Assembly: GCA_003577305.1 (NCBI GenBank)
Contig: QEVL01000002.1
Span: 62,001-126,000, forward strand
Reading direction: 5' to 3'
Origin: Burkholderiales bacterium
GTDB taxonomy: Bacteria; Pseudomonadota; Gammaproteobacteria; Burkholderiales; Burkholderiaceae_E
DNA length: 64,000 nucleotides
Each line of letters opens with the position of its first letter. The stretch's first letter is position 1. The position numbers were made by a program, and so were the translations under genes. The notes under the pieces were generated by a model. That model saw only the letters and a list, made by a program, of their open reading frames with translations. It ran no database searches and was not told the DNA's origin. Below, in pieces: positions 26,320 through 33,970 of this stretch.

Positions 26320-28179
26320 ATGCTCTCGCTGTTCCAGCGCAAACGGGCGGCGCCGACTGCCGGCGCGCCGACCACGCCCCCTCCCGAAGCCCCCAAAGGG
26401 CTGATGCGGCCGGAGTCGGCCGCATCGCTGCTGGCGACGCCGCGCCGGCAGAAGCTGCTGGAGCACATCTGGCAACGCACCTCGCTGTCGCGCCGCCAGT
26501 TCGCCACGCTGTATCTCGCGCCGCTGGAACGCTACGCCGAGCTGGTCCAGCAGTTCCCGGCGTCCGAGAGCCACCATCACGCCTACCCGGGCGGCATGCT
26601 GGACCACGGCCTGGAGATCGTCGCCTACGCGCTCCGGCTGCGGCAATCGCACCTGCTGCCCGCCGGCGCCACGCCGGAATCCCAGGCGGCTCAGGCCGAG
26701 GCGTGGACCGCCGGCACGGCCTACGCCGCGCTGCTGCACGACATTGGCAAGATCGCCGTGGACCTGCACGTCGAGTATGCGGACGGCACAGCCTGGCACC
26801 CGTGGCATGGCCCGCTGCGGCGTCCCTACCGCTTCCGCTACCGCAAGGACCGAGAGTACCGGCTGCACGGCGCCGCCACGGGCCTGCTGTACGCCCGGCT
26901 GCTCGATGCGGCCATCTTTGACTGGCTCAGCGGCTATCCTGCCCTGTGGGCCGCGCTGCTGTACGTGCTGGCCGGCCAGTACGAGCATGCCGGCACCCTC
27001 GGCGAGCTGGTGGTGCAGGCCGACCAGGCGTCAGTTGCTCAGGAACTCGGCGGCGATCCCACGAAGGCGATGGCCGCGCCGAAGCACGCACTGCAGCGCA
27101 AGCTGCTCGATGGCCTTCGCTTCCTGCTGCGCGAGGAGTTCAAGCTGAACCAGCCGCAGGCGTCGGATGGCTGGCTGACCCAGGACGCACTCTGGCTCGT
27201 GTCCAAGACCGTCTCCGACAAGCTGCGCGCCCACCTGCTGTCGCAGGGCATCGACGGCATCCCGTCGAGCAACACGGCCGTGTTCAATGTGCTGCAGGAT
27301 CACGGCATCGCGCTGCCCACGCCGGACGGCAAGGCGATCTGGAAGGCCACCGTCACGAGCGATGCCGGCTGGTCGCACAGCTTCACCTTCCTGAAGCTGT
27401 CGCCCGCGCTGATCTGGAAATCGGCCGAGCGGCCGGCGCCATTCGCGGGGCGGGTAAAGGTCGATGCGGAGCAGGACGAGCCGACGGCGCAATCATCCCC
27501 ACCGGCGCCCACGACGGCCGATGCCGAGCTCGGCTACGCCGGCCCGCCGGGTACGCCGCGGATCGCACCGGTACCCGAAGCTCCCGACAACGGCGTCAAT
27601 GCGCTGCTCGAACTGCTGAACTTGGCGCCCGTATCCGCTGCATCGTCCTCGTCCTCAGCGTCAGCACCAACGGTCGAGCAGGCACCGGTTCCGGCGCCAA
27701 CCCTTGCCTCCGATTCCATCGTGCATTCGCCCGATCACCCTGAGCCCTCGGGCGAGCACTTCATGGCCTGGCTGCGCCAAGGCATCCAGGCCCACAAGCT
27801 GGTCATCAACGATGCGAAGGCCCTGGTGCACACAGTCGCCGGGACCGCGTACCTCGTCAGCCCTGGCGTCTTCCAGCGCTACGCCCAAGAGCATATCCAA
27901 GTCGCAACGCTGGTCAGGCAGGAGAACATCGAGGGCTGGCAATGGGTGCAGAAGCGTTTTGAAAAGCTCGGGCAGCACCGCAAACAGCCCAGCGGGCTGA
28001 ACATCTGGACCTGCGACGTGACGGGGCCGCGCAAGACCCGGCGGCTGCACGGCTACCTGTTGACTACGCCCGACGCGCTGTTTTCAGAGCTGCCGCCGGA
28101 CAACCCATACCTAAGCCTCGCCAACGAGGCACCAAAACGCGAAAATCCCGCGACAGGGGAGAGGGACAACACGCAGTAG
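26320..28179 (+). CDS. traI: MobH-family relaxase TraI
   Basis: This 619-aa relaxase nicks the ICE at oriT and leads the transferred strand. The frame is open far upstream, but the conserved protein starts at ATG 26320 ('MLSLFQRKR'). The N-terminal TraI_2 domain carries the three-histidine motif 'ESHHHAYPGGMLDHGLE' (H85-H87, H96) and the HD motif 'LLHDIGKIAVDLH' (H140, D141), the MobH hallmark. A low-complexity linker (about 380-480, rich in P, A, S) leads to the C-terminal TraI_2_C domain ('FMAWLRQGIQAHKLVINDAKALVHTVAGTAYLVSPGVFQRY'). Full length and intact. Confidence 0.95.
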   Translation: MLSLFQRKRAAPTAGAPTTPPPEAPKGLMRPESAASLLATPRRQKLLEHIWQRTSLSRRQFATLYLAPLERYAELVQQFPASESHHHAYPGGMLDHGLEIVAYALRLRQSHLLPAGATPESQAAQAEAWTAGTAYAALLHDIGKIAVDLHVEYADGTAWHPWHGPLRRPYRFRYRKDREYRLHGAATGLLYARLLDAAIFDWLSGYPALWAALLYVLAGQYEHAGTLGELVVQADQASVAQELGGDPTKAMAAPKHALQRKLLDGLRFLLREEFKLNQPQASDGWLTQDALWLVSKTVSDKLRAHLLSQGIDGIPSSNTAVFNVLQDHGIALPTPDGKAIWKATVTSDAGWSHSFTFLKLSPALIWKSAERPAPFAGRVKVDAEQDEPTAQSSPPAPTTADAELGYAGPPGTPRIAPVPEAPDNGVNALLELLNLAPVSAASSSSSASAPTVEQAPVPAPTLASDSIVHSPDHPEPSGEHFMAWLRQGIQAHKLVINDAKALVHTVAGTAYLVSPGVFQRYAQEHIQVATLVRQENIEGWQWVQKRFEKLGQHRKQPSGLNIWTCDVTGPRKTRRLHGYLLTTPDALFSELPPDNPYLSLANEAPKRENPATGERDNTQ

Positions 28180-28184
28180 TGGCG

Positions 28185-28511
28185 TTATTCCTCATTGGCC
28201 AGCTTCCGTGTTCGGGGCTTTGCCGCAGAGGGTTTCGCCAGTTTGACTTCGGTCAGCGCCATCAAGTGGGCAGAACTGCATTTCAGCGCGCGAGCGATCT
28301 TGAGGATCAGAGGAAGCGTCGGTACGTGCTCGCCACGTTCGATCTTCCCCATGTGGGAGCGCTCGATGTCCGCCAGGTGAGCCAGCGTTTCCTGGGCGAT
28401 GCCCTGGCTGGTTCTCACCTTGCGAACGGCCGCCCCAAACGCCTTGGCTGGAGCTGCTTCATAAGTTGTCGTGCCGGCTGGTCGGCCTCGTTGTATGGGA
28501 CGCCTTTGCAT
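28185..28511 (-). CDS. XRE-family transcriptional regulator
   Basis: The 108-aa protein has a Cro/C1-type helix-turn-helix at about residues 25-82 ('FGAAVRKVRTSQGIAQETLAHLADIERSHMGKIERGEHVPTLPLILKIARAL') and a basic tail. I use the ATG at 28511; a TTG six bases upstream is also possible. It is convergent with the relaxase (5-bp gap) and divergent from the LysR-like gene. An A/T-rich inverted repeat, GTTAA-AC-TTAAC, at 28549-28560 is a possible binding site. Such regulators at ICE ends often control transfer; the target here is unknown. Confidence 0.88.
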   Translation of the reverse strand: MQRRPIQRGRPAGTTTYEAAPAKAFGAAVRKVRTSQGIAQETLAHLADIERSHMGKIERGEHVPTLPLILKIARALKCSSAHLMALTEVKLAKPSAAKPRTRKLANEE

Positions 28512-28548
28512 TGCCAAAAGCGTCGACCAAGGCCACGATTTAAACCAC

Positions 28549-28560
28549 GTTAAACTTAAC
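28549..28560. promoter_or_regulatory. Inverted repeat between XRE and LysR-like genes
   Basis: GTTAA-AC-TTAAC lies in a locally A/T-rich stretch between the divergent genes, 37 bp upstream of the XRE start. A plausible operator or promoter element; short, so weakly supported. Confidence 0.3.
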
Positions 28561-28614
28561 TCACAAAGCGGCCTGAAGCGGCCGCCGCGAGTTCACCGCC
28601 TGGGGGAGCCGGAC

Positions 28615-29241
28615 GTGAAATCCAGCGATGCCTGCGCCGAAATCAAGGTGGCCGTCCTCGGCGAATGGGTGCCTTCGCAGCTCGCCGAAGTGCTGGCACT
28701 CCAGCGCGTCGAAGAGCCGGAGACAGCGACGGCGTTGATCGGCTGCTCGGCCCCGGCGCAGACGCACGACTTGCCGCGCGAGCAGTTCGACTTCGCCTTG
28801 TCCACAGCCGCGTGGCAATGGCCGGGCTGGACGTGCGAGCCGCTGTGGCACGACACGCTCGCGGTTGCCGTCGCCAAACGTTCCCACCTGCTGGCCTATC
28901 GCGAAGTGCCGTGCCAGGAGGTGCTCAAGCAGCCGATGATCTGCGCGCAATCGACGGCCGACGATCCGTGGCGCACGGTGCTGCAGCAGTTGTTCGGCGG
29001 TGCGCTTCAGGAACATCAGCAGACGGTCGCCACCTTCGACGTAGCGATGACACTCGTGTCTGCAGGGTACGGCATCGCCTTGGCGCCGGCGGCACGGCTG
29101 GCGAGCTACGCGCAGCGCGGTATCGCCGTGCGGCCGCTGGCAGGCGCGCCACTGGTCGTCATGGCCTATCTGCTCCATCGTTGTGCAGCCCTGACAGAGC
29201 CACAGGCGAGATTCGTTCGGCGCGCGCGCTCGATGTCCTGA
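28615..29241 (+). CDS. LysR substrate-binding-domain protein without DNA-binding domain
   Basis: The 208-aa protein corresponds to the periplasmic-binding-like effector domain of LysR regulators ('IKVAVLGEWVPSQLAEVLAL', 'DFALSTAAWQWPGWTCEPLWHDTLAVAVAKRSHLLAYREVP', 'VSAGYGIALAPAARLASYAQRGIAVRPL'). There is no helix-turn-helix. The GTG at 28615 has GGGGGAG 7-8 bases upstream, which favours a genuine short protein rather than a truncated regulator. Proteins of this type are common near the integrase end of ICEs in this family. It could bind a small ligand or interfere with another regulator; role unknown. Confidence 0.75.
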   Translation: MKSSDACAEIKVAVLGEWVPSQLAEVLALQRVEEPETATALIGCSAPAQTHDLPREQFDFALSTAAWQWPGWTCEPLWHDTLAVAVAKRSHLLAYREVPCQEVLKQPMICAQSTADDPWRTVLQQLFGGALQEHQQTVATFDVAMTLVSAGYGIALAPAARLASYAQRGIAVRPLAGAPLVVMAYLLHRCAALTEPQARFVRRARSMS

Positions 29242-29256
29242 GCAAGCGCACCGTCT

Positions 29257-30528
29257 TCACTCGCGTTCGATGACTTTCAGCAAAGCCGTGCGCCGCCTCG
29301 ACAGGGGCCCGAACCTCTCCATCACTTTCTTCATCTCATCGCCGCGGGCCAGGGCATCGAGGATGTCTGCCCAGTCCTGCATGATGATCTTGCGCGACGA
29401 CAGGAACTTGGTGTGGTCGTAGGGCGCGCGCGAAGAATCCTTCTTCCTTTTCGAGTGCGCGAGTTGCAGGTCCACTCGGTTCTCGGGGTAGCTCAACAGA
29501 CCCAGCAGCGTAGTGGCAGTCGAGCGGAAGCCATGTCCTGAGAAGCGGCCGAGGTATCCCATGCGTTCCAGTGCCTTGTTCAACGTCGTGGCCGACATCA
29601 CCTGGCCGGGTTTGCGGTAACTCGGGAAGAGCACTTCGCCTCCTCCGGTCAGCTTCTGCAGTTCCTTCAGCGCCGTGACGGCCTGCTTCGATAACGGGAC
29701 GATGTGGGGCTGGCGCATCTTCATGCGCTCGGCAGGGATGATCCAGATCGCGTTGTCCAGGTCGAACTCGCTCCAATGAGCCTTGCGCAGTTCGACGGTG
29801 CGAACGTAGGTCAGCGCCATCAGCCGCAAGGCGAGAACGGTGGTCCTGTAACCACCATCCTTGTCCACGCTGTTCAAGAACTTCGGTATCTCGGACCATG
29901 ACAACGGCGGGTTGTGCCGAACCCTCGGACGCTTGACCGACCGCTTCAGCAACGCAGTGGGGTCTTGCTCACAGAACCCTTGCGACGATGCATACGCGAA
30001 GATCTGCCCGCACCACTGCCGGATCAGGATGGCAACGGTTGGAGCGCCGCGCTCGACTACGCCTTGAATGATGGGCCGCAGATGAGATGCCTTGATGGCG
30101 CCAATCGGCAGCTTGCCGATCTTGGGGAACACGTCCTTCTCCAGGAAGGACTTCACCTGGCGCGCGTAGTAGTCGCTCCATTGCAGGTTGCTGGCCATCC
30201 ATGCGCGGGCAACGGCCTCGAAGGTGTGTTCGTTCCGCTCGACCTGGTTGGCGATCTCGACCCGCTTCTCCAGGGTCGGATCGCGACCTTCGCGAACCAT
30301 GTTGGAGGCCCACTCGCGCTGGCGCCGAGCCACTTCGAGCGTGACCTGAGGGAAGGAGCCGATCGAGTAGATCGCCGGCACGTTCCCCAGGCGGTACCGG
30401 TACCACCAGAGCTTGCTTCCGTTGGGCTGAACGCGCAGGAACAAGCTCCCGCCGTCCCTGAGCGTGTACGCCTTGGGCTTCGCCTTAGCGGCTTCGAGCT
30501 CGCGAACGGTGAGGAGCTTGAGGGCCAT
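29257..30528 (-). CDS. int: P4-type tyrosine recombinase (ICE integrase)
   Basis: This 423-aa integrase catalyses integration and excision of the ICE. It has the N-terminal DUF4102 arm-binding domain ('YTLRDGGSLFLRVQPNGSKLWWYRYRLGNVPAIYSIGSFPQVTLEVAR'), a SAM-like core-binding domain, and the catalytic domain with R243 ('TYVRTVELRKAHW'), H332 and R335 ('GHGFRSTATT'), H358 ('LAHSK') and Y370 ('APYDHTKFLSSRK'). All catalytic residues are present. The 5' end faces the chromosome junction 158 bp away, the usual geometry for an int/att pair. Unusually for a P4-type enzyme, the adjacent chromosomal target is a protein gene (trpG), not a tRNA. Confidence 0.95.
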   Translation of the reverse strand: MALKLLTVRELEAAKAKPKAYTLRDGGSLFLRVQPNGSKLWWYRYRLGNVPAIYSIGSFPQVTLEVARRQREWASNMVREGRDPTLEKRVEIANQVERNEHTFEAVARAWMASNLQWSDYYARQVKSFLEKDVFPKIGKLPIGAIKASHLRPIIQGVVERGAPTVAILIRQWCGQIFAYASSQGFCEQDPTALLKRSVKRPRVRHNPPLSWSEIPKFLNSVDKDGGYRTTVLALRLMALTYVRTVELRKAHWSEFDLDNAIWIIPAERMKMRQPHIVPLSKQAVTALKELQKLTGGGEVLFPSYRKPGQVMSATTLNKALERMGYLGRFSGHGFRSTATTLLGLLSYPENRVDLQLAHSKRKKDSSRAPYDHTKFLSSRKIIMQDWADILDALARGDEMKKVMERFGPLSRRRTALLKVIERE

Positions 30529-30574
30529 GTGTATAACGCCTTTCGGTGCGTTCGTTACTCACACCGTTATACAC
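30529..30574. promoter_or_regulatory. Inverted repeat in the integrase promoter region
   Basis: GTGTATAACG (30529-30538) and CGTTATACAC (30565-30574) are perfect inverted copies 26 bp apart, the first directly touching the integrase ATG. They could bind an excisionase, repressor or the integrase itself. No other copy was noticed nearby. Confidence 0.5.
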
Positions 30575-30681
30575 ATTCGCAGTGGCTCAGTCTAGCTTGC
30601 CGCAGAACTCACCAGATGCTCAACCAATGCAAATCAACAGCTTACGTTACTTCCTTGGACGTCCAAAGCCTCCAGCAGACG

Positions 30682-30711
30682 TCATTCGTAGTTGTCGATC
30701 ATCAGCAGCAT
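30682..30711 (-). pseudogene. trpG: trpG 5' end, cut at the ICE attachment junction
   Basis: Directly after trpE (17 bp) the start of anthranilate synthase component II is readable: M-L-L-M-I-D-N-Y, followed by GA, where the family continues 'D-S-F-T-Y-N-L'. Here the frame instead reads E and then TGA (30684-30682). The match to trpG stops at about 30686, next to the ICE integrase region. So the ICE attachment core probably lies within codons 5-9 of trpG. The rest of trpG, and probably trpD and trpC, should lie beyond the other end of the ICE. A 12-bp palindrome, TTGGACGTCCAA (30655-30666), lies just inside the element. Confidence 0.8.
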
Positions 30712-30728
30712 GTTCGTCTCCGGCCGCG

Positions 30729-32210
30729 TCAGATCTGGCCGTCGAGACCGGCCTGCACCAGCTCGGCCGCGCGAAGCACAGCGCGCGCCTTGTTCTCGGT
30801 CTCCTGCCACTCGTTCTCCGGAACCGAGTCGGCGACGACACCGGCGGCAGCCTGCACATAGAGGGTGCCGTCCTTCACCACCGCGGTGCGGATCGCGATC
30901 GCCAGGTCGAGGTCGCCGAGGAACGAAATGTAGCCACAGGCGCCGCCGTAGACGCCGCGCCGCGTCGGCTCGAGCTCGTCGATGATCTGCATCGCGCGGA
31001 TCTTCGGCGCGCCGGTTAGGGTGCCCGCCGGAAAGGTCGCGCGCAAGACGTCGATCGGCCCCGTGCCGGGCTTCAACTTGCCCTCGACGTTCGAGACGAT
31101 GTGCATCACGTGCGAGTACTTCTCGATCGCCAGCCGGTCGGTCACGCGTACGCTGCCGGTTTCGGCGATGCGGCCGATGTCGTTGCGCGCGAGGTCGATC
31201 AGCATCACGTGCTCGGCGATCTCCTTCGGGTCGGCCAGCAGCTCGCGCGCGAGCGCCTCGTCCTGCGCCGGCGTGGCGCCGCGCCGGCGCGTGCCCGCCA
31301 GCGGGCGGATCGTGATGCGGTCGCCGTCGGGCTGGCGCTCCTGGCGGACCAGGATCTCGGGCGACGCGCCGACGATGTGGAAGTCGCCGAGGTCGTAGAA
31401 ATACATGTACGGCGACGGGTTGATCGAGCGAAGCGCGCGATACAGCGTGACCGGCGACTCGCGGAACGGCTTCTCGATCAGCTGACCGACCTGCACCTGC
31501 ATCACGTCGCCGGCCATGATGTATTCGCGGGCCCGCGCGACCGCCGCGAGATAGTCGTCGCGGGCGAACTCGCGGCGCTCGCCGATCTCGACGCCCGCCT
31601 CGGGCAAGGGCATCTCCAGCGGCCGCGACAGCTGCGCGTAAAGCTCGCGCAGGCGCTTGCGGGCACGCTGGTACGCCTCGCCCTCGGCGGGATCGGCATA
31701 GACCATCAGGTAGATCTTGCCGGTGACGTTGTCGACGATCGCGAGCTCTTCGGTGAGCAGCAGGAACACGTCGGGCACGCCGACCGGATCGGGTTTGTCG
31801 CGGCCGGCCGCGCGCGGCTCGATGTGGCGCACCGCGTCGTAGGCGAAGTAGCCGGCCAGTCCGCCACAGAAGCGCGGCAGCCCCGGACGCACCGCCACCT
31901 TGAAGCGCTTCTGCCAGGCGTCGACGAAGTCGAGCGGGTTGCCGCGGTGGCGCTCGATCGTCTCGCCGTTCTTCACCACCTCGGCGCCGTCGACGGTGGA
32001 GCGGATGACGGTGCTCGCCGGCAACCCGATGAACGAATAGCGCCCGAAGCGCTCGCCCCCCACCACCGATTCGAGCAGGAAACTGTACGGCTGGTGCGCC
32101 AGCTTCAGGTACAGCGACAGCGGGGTGTCGAGGTCGGCGAAGCACTCCAGCAGCAGCGGAATGCGGTTGTAGCCCTGGGCGGCGATCGCCCGGAACTCGA
32201 TTTCGGTCAT
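30729..32210 (-). CDS. trpE: Anthranilate synthase component I (TrpE)
   Basis: This 493-aa enzyme converts chorismate to anthranilate, the first step of tryptophan synthesis, with TrpG supplying ammonia. The ATG at 32210 has GAGGGAA upstream. The N-terminal part contains the feedback-site-like 'LESVVGGERFGRYSFIGL'. The chorismate-binding core has 'EYIMAGDVMQVQVGQ', 'RPLAGTRRRGATPAQDEALARELLADPKE', 'HVMLIDLARNDIGR', 'TFPAGTLTGAPKIRAMQIIDELE' and 'RRGVYGGACGYI'. Intact. Its glutaminase partner trpG is interrupted 17 bp downstream. A tryptophan-rich leader ORF precedes it at 32423-32346. Confidence 0.97.
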   Translation of the reverse strand: MTEIEFRAIAAQGYNRIPLLLECFADLDTPLSLYLKLAHQPYSFLLESVVGGERFGRYSFIGLPASTVIRSTVDGAEVVKNGETIERHRGNPLDFVDAWQKRFKVAVRPGLPRFCGGLAGYFAYDAVRHIEPRAAGRDKPDPVGVPDVFLLLTEELAIVDNVTGKIYLMVYADPAEGEAYQRARKRLRELYAQLSRPLEMPLPEAGVEIGERREFARDDYLAAVARAREYIMAGDVMQVQVGQLIEKPFRESPVTLYRALRSINPSPYMYFYDLGDFHIVGASPEILVRQERQPDGDRITIRPLAGTRRRGATPAQDEALARELLADPKEIAEHVMLIDLARNDIGRIAETGSVRVTDRLAIEKYSHVMHIVSNVEGKLKPGTGPIDVLRATFPAGTLTGAPKIRAMQIIDELEPTRRGVYGGACGYISFLGDLDLAIAIRTAVVKDGTLYVQAAAGVVADSVPENEWQETENKARAVLRAAELVQAGLDGQI

Positions 32211-32345
32211 GATTCCCTCGCGGAACTGCATGCGGGCCGCCGTGGACCCGGGGCGCCCGCCACGGGGCGCCAATCGACGTTTCAGGAAGCCCGGCCGGGG
32301 GTGCGGCGCCGTGATGGCGCTAGCGGCTCGGCCGGCGTGCGGCGA

Positions 32346-32423
32346 TCAGCGCCAGCACCACCAGCGCCAGCCCCGCCAATCGTTGGCGTTGCGGGCCGAG
32401 CGGAGTTCCTGAACGTTGCGCAT
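32346..32423 (-). CDS. trpL: Tryptophan-rich leader peptide of the trp operon (TrpL-like)
   Basis: A 25-codon ORF ends in W-R-G-W-R-W-W-C-W-R followed by TGA, so five of its last ten residues are tryptophan. It lies 135 bp upstream of trpE, same strand, and about 30 bases downstream of a candidate promoter. This is the arrangement of a transcription-attenuation leader, where ribosome stalling at Trp codons reports tryptophan shortage. Between it and trpE is a strong GC hairpin (GGCGCCC/GGGCGCC, 32252-32271), but no obvious T-run follows, so the terminator part is not clear. Ribosome-binding site weak. Confidence 0.75.
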   Translation of the reverse strand: MRNVQELRSARNANDWRGWRWWCWR

Positions 32424-32461
32424 GAGGGAAAGGATGTCCTGGCTGTTTCTGGACGTCGCGG

Positions 32462-32492
32462 ACTATAACATCATCACCACCGAGGGCGTCAA
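32462..32492 (-). promoter_or_regulatory. Candidate sigma-70 promoter of trpL-trpE
   Basis: On the minus strand, TTGACG (32492-32487) and TATAGT (32467-32462) are separated by 19 bp, slightly long. Transcription would start near 32455, about 30 bases before the leader peptide. The -35 overlaps the end of gph. Confidence 0.5.
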
Positions 32493-33172
32493 CCGGCCTC
32501 GATGCGCATCGCCGCCTCGAGCAGGTCGGCGACGACCGCGTCGGCGTCGATCGTGCTCACCGGCCGTCCCTCGTTGTACCCGTAGGGCACGATCATCACC
32601 GGGATGCCGGCCGCACGGGCCGCCTGCGCGTCGTTCAGCGAATCGCCGATCGCCACCATCTGCGAGGTTCGCAACCCGAACAGCTCGCACGCGTGGTGCA
32701 ATTGCATCGGATCGGGCTTGGCTCGCGGAAGCACGTCGCCGCCGATCACGAACTCGAAGTGGGCAGCCAGGCCGGTGCGGGCAAGCAGCACATCGGCAAA
32801 GGCCTGCGGCTTGTTGGTGACGCAGGCGAGCCTGAGCCGCCTCGCGCGCATCGCCTCCAGACCCTCGACCACGTTCGGGAACAGCGTCGCCGAGCGGCCG
32901 TTTTCGCGCTCGTAGTGCCGCTCGAACGACTGCATGCCGCGCGCGGCGGTCGCATCGTCGACACGTCCGTCGAGCGAGCCCGACAGCGCGCGATGCACCA
33001 GGATGCGCGCGCCCTTGCCGACGTAACTGCGCACCGTGGACTGCGCCAGCGCCGGCCGCCCGAAGTCGGCCAGCATCGCGTTGACCGCCGCGGCGAGATC
33101 GGCGATCGTGTCGAGCATGGTGCCGTCGAGGTCGATGGCCACTGCGCGGGCACGAAAGACGCGCACGCCCAT
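32489..33172 (-). CDS. gph: Phosphoglycolate phosphatase
   Basis: This 227-aa HAD-superfamily phosphatase removes phosphate from 2-phosphoglycolate. The nucleophile motif 'AIDLDGTMLDT' (residues 12-22), motif II 'LACVTNKPQ', the motif III lysine region 'RAKPDPMQL' and motif IV 'VAIGDSLNDAQAA' are all present. The cap region is of the usual length. Its start is four bases after rpe stops, and rpe-gph-trpE is the conserved order in many betaproteobacteria. Confidence 0.93.
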   Translation of the reverse strand: MGVRVFRARAVAIDLDGTMLDTIADLAAAVNAMLADFGRPALAQSTVRSYVGKGARILVHRALSGSLDGRVDDATAARGMQSFERHYERENGRSATLFPNVVEGLEAMRARRLRLACVTNKPQAFADVLLARTGLAAHFEFVIGGDVLPRAKPDPMQLHHACELFGLRTSQMVAIGDSLNDAQAARAAGIPVMIVPYGYNEGRPVSTIDADAVVADLLEAAMRIEAG

Positions 33173-33176
33173 CGGC

Positions 33177-33869
33177 TCAGGCCGAGGCCAGCGCGGCGCG
33201 CATCTTCGCGAGCACTCCCCGATAGCCGCCGTCGGGATCCGGGTCGCCGAATACCGCCGAACCTGCGACGAAGGTGTCGGCTCCGGCGCGCGCGACCTCG
33301 GCGATGTTGTCGATCTTCACGCCGCCGTCGACCTCGAGCCAGATCGGCTGGCCACCGGCGGCGACGTGCGCGTCGATGCGGCTGCGCACCGCGCCGATCT
33401 TCGGCAGCGTCGCCGGGATGAACTTCTGCCCCCCGTAGCCCGGATTCACCGACATCAGCAGCACCATGTCGAGCTTGTCCATCACGTGGTCGAGGTGGAA
33501 CAGCGGCGTGGCCGGGTTGAGTACCAGCCCGGCGCGGCAACCGCACTCGCGGATCAGTTGCAGCGTGCGGTCGACGTGGTCGGACGCCTCGGGGTGGAAG
33601 CTGATCAGGTTCGCGCCGGCCTTGGCGAAGTCGCCGACGATGCGGTCGACCGGGCTCAGCATCAGGTGCACGTCGATCGGTATTTTCAGGTGCGGGCGCA
33701 GCGCCTCGCACACCAGCGGCCCGATCGTGAGGTTCGGCACGTAATGGTTGTCCATCACGTCGAAGTGGATCATGTCGGCGCCCGCGGCCTCGACCGCGCG
33801 CACCTCCTCGCCGAGCCGGGCGAAATCGGCGGACAGGATGCTCGGGGCGATCCGGAAGGCTTGCGTCAT
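33177..33869 (-). CDS. rpe: Ribulose-phosphate 3-epimerase
   Basis: This 230-aa TIM-barrel enzyme interconverts ribulose 5-phosphate and xylulose 5-phosphate in the pentose phosphate pathway. The ATG at 33869 starts '[19 protein letters not shown]', the conserved N-terminus. Motifs '[17 protein letters not shown]', '[11 protein letters not shown]', 'ISFHPEAS', '[11 protein letters not shown]' and '[20 protein letters not shown]' cover the metal-binding and catalytic His/Asp residues. It is co-transcribed with gph. Confidence 0.96.
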   Translation of the reverse strand: MTQAFRIAPSILSADFARLGEEVRAVEAAGADMIHFDVMDNHYVPNLTIGPLVCEALRPHLKIPIDVHLMLSPVDRIVGDFAKAGANLISFHPEASDHVDRTLQLIRECGCRAGLVLNPATPLFHLDHVMDKLDMVLLMSVNPGYGGQKFIPATLPKIGAVRSRIDAHVAAGGQPIWLEVDGGVKIDNIAEVARAGADTFVAGSAVFGDPDPDGGYRGVLAKMRAALASA

Positions 33870-33916
33870 GGTGGAGTCCTGCCTGTGGTCGTACGGGCGC
33901 ACGGCCCGTCATTGTC

Positions 33917-33932
33917 TACAATGACCATTGTA
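33917..33932. promoter_or_regulatory. Palindrome with divergent -10-like elements between rpe and apaG
   Basis: TACAATG-AC-CATTGTA is a perfect inverted repeat in the 101-bp gap between the divergent genes. Each arm contains TACAAT, a fair -10 element, so it may serve both promoters. No clear -35 boxes. Confidence 0.4.
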
Positions 33933-33970
33933 GCCACCGCCCCGCCGTCCCTCATCGACCTCCATTCCCC

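Larger units (their letters stand above)
1..30686. mobile_element. Integrative conjugative element (ICEclc/PFGI-1 type), right-hand part
   Basis: An almost complete type G (GI-family) conjugation block is visible, from the pilL-like gene at 1274 to the TraG-like gene at 22255. It is followed by a MobH relaxase (26320) and a P4-type integrase (30528, minus strand). Gene order and overlaps match the family, as known for ICEclc and PFGI-1. The right boundary is placed at about 30686, where trpG coding sequence begins abruptly on the chromosomal side, 158 bp from the integrase start. The left end, any cargo and attL lie outside the window. Two IS insertions hit this part of the element. One splits a transfer-block gene, so self-transfer may be impaired. 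Confidence 0.9.

Noticed and set aside
32252-32271. GC hairpin between trpL and trpE as a standard rho-independent terminator
   Set aside because: A 7-bp stem is present but no run of T follows, so it is only noted as part of a possible attenuator.
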